From contig DKBG01000016.1 of NCBI GenBank assembly GCA_002451155.1, forward strand, positions 15,201 to 53,922: a DNA stretch of 38,722 bases. The letters run 5' to 3'. Origin of the DNA: Ignavibacteria bacterium UBA6906 (GTDB lineage Bacteria; Bacteroidota; Ignavibacteria; UBA10030; UBA6906). Both the position numbers and the translations under genes were made by a program. The notes under the pieces were generated by a model. It made no database searches. It was given only the letters and a program-made list of their open reading frames with translations, and was not told the DNA's origin. Below, piece by piece: positions 33,447 to 38,722 of the stretch; positions within the stretch are counted from its first letter, which is position 1; each line of letters starts with the position of its first letter.

Positions 33447-34307
33447 TCAGGGCACCGGTAACTCCCGCGCCTCCTGAAGACACTGGGTCAATCGGTCACA
33501 CTCCATGCGGGCAACTGCAACACACAGCGTGTGACCCGCGCGCCACGCAACGACTGCAATTCCGTTGTCCCCTTGCCTGGCGAACCAGCCTGTCCTCTGC
33601 ATCTCTGCCATCGCGGCCGGAGCCAGCAGAGAGTATCCGTTCACTTGAAGCGTGTCCCAGCGACTTTGCGAGAGATACACCGACGCACCGCCGTTGTCAT
33701 ACATAACATGAACCAGCCTCCGCCCGTTGTGCTCGTTGAGCACTCCCCCGACCAGCGTCCATTCGCGGACAAGGGGCAGATGCACCGGGAATTCCGTTTT
33801 GCCAGCGAAAAAAGCCTCAACGTCGCGGGGCTCGCTTGAGAGTACGTCAGGGTGTATCTCTCCGGAAAGGACGGTGTGAAACGTGTGAACCGAAAGCGCG
33901 ATCATGTCCTCGGACGCCAGTGCGGCATCGAGGGATGTTGGAGGGACAGCGGACCCCCCACGGTCACCCCGCACCAGCAATGCCACCAGGACTGCGGCAA
34001 CGGCAAACGCGGCAGCAGCGTGCACGAACGGAGGAATCTGTAGGCGGGAATGCGGGAGGGCGAAGACGTGGCGCGTTTGAGCTGTCTCGCGCTCGATCTG
34101 CGAGCAAATCTTTTCTTGGAGAGACGGAGGGACCGGAAGCATGTGCGCACGCGCATGAAGAAGCCGCTTTGTCGCAGCTTCCTGCTCAAACTCCCTCCTG
34201 CACGGCGGGCAGATATCCGCATGGTGGGAGAATCGTTCCACGTCCTCCGCCGCCAGGTAATTATCGACGGCCGCGGAAATCCGTTCTTGAAAGTCTCTAC
34301 ACCTCAC
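33447..34307 (-). CDS. Membrane-anchored zinc-finger anti-sigma factor
   Basis: A 286-residue protein whose N-terminus has the zf-HC2/ZAS signature HADICPPC (His, then Cys-x2-Cys, about 28-35), the part that holds ECF sigma factors. A single hydrophobic segment (about 91-112, FVHAAAAFAVAAVLVALLV) places the remaining 170 residues in the periplasm as a sensor domain of no family I recognise. It lies 47 nt downstream of the ECF sigma gene, the standard sigma/anti-sigma order. The start is a GTG at 34307 without a clear Shine-Dalgarno site. Its topology would suit regulated proteolysis by RseP-type enzymes, which is inference. Confidence 0.87.
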   Translation of the reverse strand: MRCRDFQERISAAVDNYLAAEDVERFSHHADICPPCRREFEQEAATKRLLHARAHMLPVPPSLQEKICSQIERETAQTRHVFALPHSRLQIPPFVHAAAAFAVAAVLVALLVRGDRGGSAVPPTSLDAALASEDMIALSVHTFHTVLSGEIHPDVLSSEPRDVEAFFAGKTEFPVHLPLVREWTLVGGVLNEHNGRRLVHVMYDNGGASVYLSQSRWDTLQVNGYSLLAPAAMAEMQRTGWFARQGDNGIAVVAWRAGHTLCVAVARMECDRLTQCLQEARELPVP

Positions 34308-34354
34308 GTAAGCAACCGTAGCCTGGCACCGTATCCCCGACCCTCCAGTACCGA

Positions 34355-34936
34355 TCAGTCTCGAGGAACGTATCCCCGTTTTTTCGCGTACTCCATCAGC
34401 CGGTCACGAAGGAGCTTCCGCCCCCGGTGAAGTCGTGACCGGACTGTCCCCAGGGGTATGTCGACGAACTCGGCGATCTCCTCGTACGAAAGGCTTTCGA
34501 TATCACAGAGAATCACCACTGTCCGAAAGTCTTCCGGAAGATCCGCAACGGCTGACGCCACATCGTCATCCAGGAGATTGCCGAGAACGTTTTCCTGGAG
34601 GTCGTTCGGCGGAACCGACTCGTGACGAATAGAGGAAAAGAACCCTTCCACTTCTTCGTACGCAACGGACTGAGGCTCTTTCGTCTCTTTCCGATACCGG
34701 TTGATGTACGAATTCTTCATTATTCGAAACAACCAGGCGCGGATATTGGTTCCTTGCTCGTATTTGTCCCAGAATCTGTAGGCCTTGAGAAATGTCTCCT
34801 GGAGAAGATCGTTTGCATCCTCCGGGTTATTGGTCATGCGGAGAGCATAGTTGTAGAGGAGCTCGGTATGAGGAAGGGCCTCCTTCTCAAACGCTCGCTG
34901 TTTCTCTGATGTCTGTACCGATGTGCCCGTTTTCAT
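34355..34936 (-). CDS. ECF-family RNA polymerase sigma factor (RpoE-like)
   Basis: A group 4 sigma factor of 193 residues. Region 2 (about 20-90) contains LYNYALRMTNNPEDANDLLQ and the RAWLFRIMKNSYIN segment that contacts the -10 element. Region 4 (about 127-182) contains LPEDFRTVVILCDIESLSY, then EEIAEFVDIPLGTVRSRLHR as the helix-turn-helix for the -35 element. No region 3 is present, as expected. The ATG at 34936 is used; a TTG one codon earlier is possible. Expression is likely from a sigma70-type promoter at 34978-35006, with the anti-sigma factor encoded next. The regulon cannot be read from this window. Confidence 0.93.
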   Translation of the reverse strand: MKTGTSVQTSEKQRAFEKEALPHTELLYNYALRMTNNPEDANDLLQETFLKAYRFWDKYEQGTNIRAWLFRIMKNSYINRYRKETKEPQSVAYEEVEGFFSSIRHESVPPNDLQENVLGNLLDDDVASAVADLPEDFRTVVILCDIESLSYEEIAEFVDIPLGTVRSRLHRGRKLLRDRLMEYAKKRGYVPRD

Positions 34937-34946
34937 CAAGGGGGGT

Positions 34947-34968
34947 ATGCCGGGCGTGAATGCCGGGC
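34947..34968. repeat. Tandem 9-bp direct repeat in the ECF sigma leader
   Basis: ATGCCGGGC occurs at 34947-34955 and 34960-34968, a 13-bp period, between the predicted transcript start and the sigma-gene start codon. It could be a pair of protein-binding sites or chance. Confidence 0.45.
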
Positions 34969-34977
34969 AAGGATATT

Positions 34978-35006
34978 ATAATACCACTCCCCCCTGCAAG
35001 ATTCAA
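34978..35006 (-). promoter_or_regulatory. Promoter of the ECF sigma/anti-sigma pair
   Basis: TTGAAT (35001-35006) and TATTAT (34978-34983) are 17 bp apart on the minus strand, matching four and five of six consensus positions. It lies in the 84-nt gap after the carboxypeptidase gene. It looks like a housekeeping promoter rather than an ECF-type autoregulated one (no AAC-type -35 seen). Confidence 0.5.
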
Positions 35007-35020
35007 GGGGAACTGTTCCA

Positions 35021-36223
35021 TTACCGCGCTGCCTTCTGGTGTACGGGAAAACGATACAGCTGCAGCGCATCGAGTAACTCCGCCAGGGGGAGCTGCCGCT
35101 CGATTACGAGAAGACTCTGGGGCACATGCCGCGCCGATCCATCGAGCGTTTCCAGACCCGCATGCGTGCTCAGATCTCCTACCTCCTTGATGATAGCAAT
35201 CGGGTCCTTTGCCCTTCGGTTCTTCTCCGGCTCCAGGGAGACCGCGATATCGACCCGTGAGGACCAGCCGCTCACGTGTGTACAATTCACATTGCGAATG
35301 ATCAGGTCGTACACCTGCTTGCCGTTGGCCTGGAGGCTCGAATAATGCTCAAGTTCGATGTCCTGATATGTTCCCTCGGCGATCGCACGCAGGGCAACAA
35401 GAATGGCGACATAATTCATCTTGCGGATAAGGTGCTTTTCAGGGTCTCCCGGCCAGTGACCGGATTCGATCAGGATCGTACTCGTTCCCCACGACTGCAT
35501 CCGGTCTCCGAATGCCCGCGGTTCATAGGAATCATCGTACGTTGCAATGTGGCCGCCGATGAACTGGTGGAGGGCACGGGCGATGAACGCACAGACCCTC
35601 ATCGCCTTCACCCGTGACAGCGGTCTGCTCCGACCGCCGTCAAGCGCCGGCGCGAGGAGGGCAAGTGCCGCGACCTTCTTTGTTGGGCCCGCCGAACTGA
35701 GCGCCTGATCATGAAGGTTGAATGCGAATGCGGGTCGTAGCGCACGGTGGCTCTCCCGCAGAATTCTTCCCTCGGGCGATGCGAGTGCCCTCGCATCACG
35801 ATTAACGTCAATCTGGCCCGCGTTCTGGCGCATTACCGATTCAGCACCGTCCGGGTTGAGCAGCGGGATGACCGCCAGAGAGATGGCCTGGAACATGTTT
35901 GTGACCCAGCCCCGCTCTCCGGCTGTTTCGACAAAGAAATTCAACAGATCGCAGAGTGCGAGGGTGGCTGTGGACTCGTCACCGTGCATCTGGGACCAGA
36001 GAAGTACGCGCCGGGATCCCGACCCACACCGGATCAGGTTGATACTCCTCCCTTCCAGCGAGGAGCCAAGATCCTCCATCGTCAGCAGCCCGTTGCTTCG
36101 GCGCACCAGCCCCTGGATCTCCGGGATAATCACTCCGTGCCGGCAGTTGTCCGGATGAAGATGATCCAGCCTGTACTTTTCATGCTGGGTCGAGACTTGG
36201 CGTGCCTGTGCGTTCGGTGTCAT
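35021..36223 (-). CDS. M14-family zinc carboxypeptidase-like protein
   Basis: A 400-residue protein with the M14 metallopeptidase motifs: zinc ligands His80 and Glu83 (QMHGDES), NPDG (123-126), NR (141-142, the pair that grips the substrate carboxylate), third zinc ligand His171 (NLHDQ), and Glu254 (LIESG) at the catalytic-glutamate position. All are present, so it should be active on peptides or amino-acid conjugates. No signal peptide is visible, suggesting cytoplasmic action; succinylglutamate-desuccinylase-like members are related, and the substrate is unknown. Its ATG overlaps the stop of the DUF4175 gene (ATGA), so the two are translationally coupled. Confidence 0.88.
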   Translation of the reverse strand: MTPNAQARQVSTQHEKYRLDHLHPDNCRHGVIIPEIQGLVRRSNGLLTMEDLGSSLEGRSINLIRCGSGSRRVLLWSQMHGDESTATLALCDLLNFFVETAGERGWVTNMFQAISLAVIPLLNPDGAESVMRQNAGQIDVNRDARALASPEGRILRESHRALRPAFAFNLHDQALSSAGPTKKVAALALLAPALDGGRSRPLSRVKAMRVCAFIARALHQFIGGHIATYDDSYEPRAFGDRMQSWGTSTILIESGHWPGDPEKHLIRKMNYVAILVALRAIAEGTYQDIELEHYSSLQANGKQVYDLIIRNVNCTHVSGWSSRVDIAVSLEPEKNRRAKDPIAIIKEVGDLSTHAGLETLDGSARHVPQSLLVIERQLPLAELLDALQLYRFPVHQKAAR

Positions 36224-38722
36224 GGACGAAGCGCCTCAAAGTACTTCTTGATGAGTTCCTGATAATCACGGGCATATCCCTCCTCCAGCGCCCGAAGAAG
36301 ATCTCGCTGCAGCCGGTCTTTCCCTTCCTGAGTGGAGAGATCAATCGAGCCGGGGCTCTTCCGCACAACCCCGGTTCCCGCCTCGGCCCTGCGTCGTTTC
36401 TCGAAATCACGTTCTTGCATGGACTTTTGGGAATCCAGAAGACGAGAGAGAATACGCTCCTGTTTCTGAATCGTTTCCGGCGACAGTGTTCCCTGCGCCA
36501 GATCCGTCTGGACTTCCCTCATCTCCTCAGCAATACGGCGGAGATCCCCAAGAATCCGGCTCGACTGCCCGGATGTTGCTGCTTCCCTTGCAAGCTGTTC
36601 AAGGGATTTCCGTACGGCCCCCTGTTCTCCAGCCAGCCGGCCCAGCTCGGCAGCCTGCTGCGGGGTCAGCCCCTGTGACTCCCGGTTGATGCCTTGCTGC
36701 CGGTCGCCGAGCCCCTGGAGTCTCTGGAGGAGACCTGCCATTCCCATCCCCTGACCACCAGCCTGCATCATTCCGTTGACCGCGGCCTGTACCTGCTGGG
36801 CTGTCTCGTTCAACGACCCCATCGCGGCTCCGAGTTGCTGCGAAGCAACCGATCCATTCCGCTGCTCGAGCGACTTCATCCCTTCCCCCATCTCCTGAAA
36901 CGCTTCACCAAGGGAACGCCCCATCTCCGGCGAGACGCTGAATGTCTTCTGCGACAGCGCAGACAGCCGGTCCGTAACTCGACCTAGATCCTGTCTGAGC
37001 TGCGACTGGTCCTGCAATGTTTCGCGGAACCGCCCGGAATTCGGTTCCATGGCGCGGGCAACGTTCTTCAGGCTCTCCTGCCGACGCGACAGCTCAAGCA
37101 GATCCTCCTGTATCCGCCGCATCGTGTTCAGAATTTCCCGTTGTTGCGTCGCAGCAAGCGCCTCTTGCACCTCTCTCATCTTCCGGGCGAACTCGTGAAG
37201 GGCTTCCCCGGCGCGACGCTGTTCCGCCATCGCCTCTCCGGGGTTGAGTGCCTCCAGCTGTCTTGCGGCCGCGCGAAGACGCTCCTCCATCTGCGCATCG
37301 TCCAGTTGCTGACGCGCGTCTGCCATCTCCTTCAGGGGCATCTCTCCGGGAAATTCTTCCATCGCTTTCTCAAGTCCACCCAGCTCGCTCTTGAGACGCT
37401 CCGCCGCTTCGGCAAGATCCTGCTGCCGGCGAGCCATATCCGCCATGCTGCTATCACTCCGCGCCTGTTCCGTTCCCTCCCGAACCTCATCCTGACGCCG
37501 ACGTAGGTCTTCCGCTCGTCGAAGCATTTCGTCCAGCTTCTGTTCTATCTGTATCCGTTTCAACAAGTTAATTGTGCGTTCCAGGTTCTTCCGAAATTCT
37601 CCTTCAGACATCGCAAGATTTTCCAGCGCACGCTTCATCTCCTCAACACTGACCTGCTGCAGGGACTGCTCCAGTCGTTTGAGTGCCTCTGCCAGCTCGG
37701 GAGAATCCATCTGCTCGAGAAGGGCCTGAAGTTCCCGGTACTTTTCCAGTGTTTCCGCCGAAAGCACATCATTAGACCGCATGTCTGACACCAGCCGGTC
37801 CATCATCGCCGCCGCGTCGCGTACCTGTTCTTGAAGTTCCTCGTACTTCTTTCCAAGTTCTTCTGCCTTCTTCTCGTCTTGCCAGTCCGGTTTCGGATTC
37901 TCCTTCCGTAGATCCTGTCGGAGATTCTCCAGGTCGCGTCTGGCCTGCTCGACCTGATTCATAGTCTGTTGCATCTCCGCAAGAATGGCATCATGCGTTT
38001 CGTCAACACCCGCCAACACTTCGTCCAGCGAGGGCAGTCGAAGGGTGAGCATCTCGCTGACCGCGGACTTTGGCCCGTTGACTGCGTCATTATCGAACAC
38101 CTCGAGGTAGTATTGCACAACATCCTCAGGAACCAGGGACAGCGGGCTGAGCTCCCACCTGTACTGGATCATGCCCTCGGTCGTCAGTGCTGAGGGCAGC
38201 GGGATATCACTATACGTGAAGTGTTCGGCAGGCAGCTCATACTTCGAATGAATCAGCCGGTAACACAGCTGCAATCGCGTAAATCCGAAATCGTCTTTGA
38301 CATTTGCGAGGAGCGGTACAACGGTCTTGTCTGTTACATCCATCGGACCTCCGGGAACGACAATGACAACGGAGGGTCCAGCGTCTGGTTGCACGCTCAG
38401 TGTGTAGGAAATCGGATCCCGATTATCCGCGCCCCGTTCATTCCACAGATGCAGTTGGTATGTGTCATCGTGAACCAGAACAAATTCACCGGTGGCTTCC
38501 TGGCCTTTCACGCTCAGCGGAAGGACTGTTCCGTCACCGAACCGTATCTCCGCACGAGAGAGAATGCTGCTCGACTCGAGGGCAAGCGTAACGCGTGTTC
38601 CTCTCAGCGCCGTTACGTCGCCGATGTTTTCCTCGAGCGTCCGGGGAGGCTGGCGGGTGTAGGCGGGATACCGCAGGGTGAGATGCAGGGCGCGGACGAG
38701 CGGACGGTCCAGAACGGTGAGC
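36220..38722 (-). CDS. DUF4175-type long coiled-coil protein, C-terminal part (cut by window edge)
   Basis: The minus-strand frame is open from the right edge to the stop at 36220 (834 codons), so the N-terminus lies outside; an internal GTG at 38511 is not the real start. The visible N-terminal part (about 190 residues) is beta-rich and includes LRYPAYTRQPPRTLEENIGD, typical of the DUF4175-like FCB-group family, whose members usually start with membrane helices. From about residue 240 on, the sequence is hundreds of residues of Glu/Gln/Arg/Leu-rich coiled coil, with a Gln/Gly/Met-rich break (about 645-690). Family members are thought to be envelope-associated; no function is known. It is coupled to the M14 gene. 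Confidence 0.8.
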   Translation of the reverse strand, partial: LTVLDRPLVRALHLTLRYPAYTRQPPRTLEENIGDVTALRGTRVTLALESSSILSRAEIRFGDGTVLPLSVKGQEATGEFVLVHDDTYQLHLWNERGADNRDPISYTLSVQPDAGPSVVIVVPGGPMDVTDKTVVPLLANVKDDFGFTRLQLCYRLIHSKYELPAEHFTYSDIPLPSALTTEGMIQYRWELSPLSLVPEDVVQYYLEVFDNDAVNGPKSAVSEMLTLRLPSLDEVLAGVDETHDAILAEMQQTMNQVEQARRDLENLRQDLRKENPKPDWQDEKKAEELGKKYEELQEQVRDAAAMMDRLVSDMRSNDVLSAETLEKYRELQALLEQMDSPELAEALKRLEQSLQQVSVEEMKRALENLAMSEGEFRKNLERTINLLKRIQIEQKLDEMLRRAEDLRRRQDEVREGTEQARSDSSMADMARRQQDLAEAAERLKSELGGLEKAMEEFPGEMPLKEMADARQQLDDAQMEERLRAAARQLEALNPGEAMAEQRRAGEALHEFARKMREVQEALAATQQREILNTMRRIQEDLLELSRRQESLKNVARAMEPNSGRFRETLQDQSQLRQDLGRVTDRLSALSQKTFSVSPEMGRSLGEAFQEMGEGMKSLEQRNGSVASQQLGAAMGSLNETAQQVQAAVNGMMQAGGQGMGMAGLLQRLQGLGDRQQGINRESQGLTPQQAAELGRLAGEQGAVRKSLEQLAREAATSGQSSRILGDLRRIAEEMREVQTDLAQGTLSPETIQKQERILSRLLDSQKSMQERDFEKRRRAEAGTGVVRKSPGSIDLSTQEGKDRLQRDLLRALEEGYARDYQELIKKYFEALRP

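Overview
The window is a gene-dense bacterial chromosome segment with two truncated edge genes: rlmN at the left and a DUF4175-type coiled-coil protein at the right. I see no tRNA, rRNA, CRISPR array, insertion sequence or phage gene. The family mix points to the Bacteroidota/Chlorobiota/Ignavibacteriota (FCB) lineage: PorV/PorQ-type and DUF6588-type envelope proteins, DUF2851, DUF4175, and a secreted protein commonly mislabelled asparagine synthetase B. Base composition is moderately GC-rich and many genes have clear GGAG-type Shine-Dalgarno sites, which fits the Ignavibacteria/Chlorobi side better than classical Bacteroidia. This placement is inference from families, not from a phylogeny.

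Region 1 (1-9846, all minus strand). A compact run reads yggS, divIVA, a purine nucleoside phosphorylase, ileS, a DksA/TraR-like regulator, lspA and rluD. Genes overlap or lie within about 25 nt, downstream of a good sigma70-type promoter at 9864-9892. It joins cell division, translation and lipoprotein maturation. Two secreted proteins and the start of rlmN follow.

Region 2 (9952-15077, plus strand). A cytoplasmic TPR protein and larE are followed by a 464-nt gap with no recognisable gene but an inverted repeat and a possible promoter. pyrF and a DUF2851 gene follow, coupled by a GTGA overlap.

Region 3 (15152-20909). A minus-strand pair encodes an exported TPR protein and the exported AsnB-like protein. 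It is divergent from dxr and rseP, and the two -35 elements are almost adjacent.

Region 4 (21075-27609, plus strand). Four genes form what looks like a trans-envelope signalling module: an exported protein, a FecR-domain protein, a large predicted outer-membrane barrel, and a membrane CHASE2-class III nucleotide cyclase.

Region 5 (27611-33296, minus strand). lon, dnaX, a PorV/PorQ-type protein and a lipoprotein form a likely operon. lon has a near-consensus promoter with a perfect 12-bp palindrome over the expected transcription start. dnaX carries an A9 slippery run with a -1-frame stop and a downstream hairpin, as expected for making both tau and gamma.

Region 6 (33447-38722, minus strand). 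An ECF sigma factor and its zinc-finger anti-sigma factor lie downstream of an M14-type carboxypeptidase that is translationally coupled to the DUF4175 protein.
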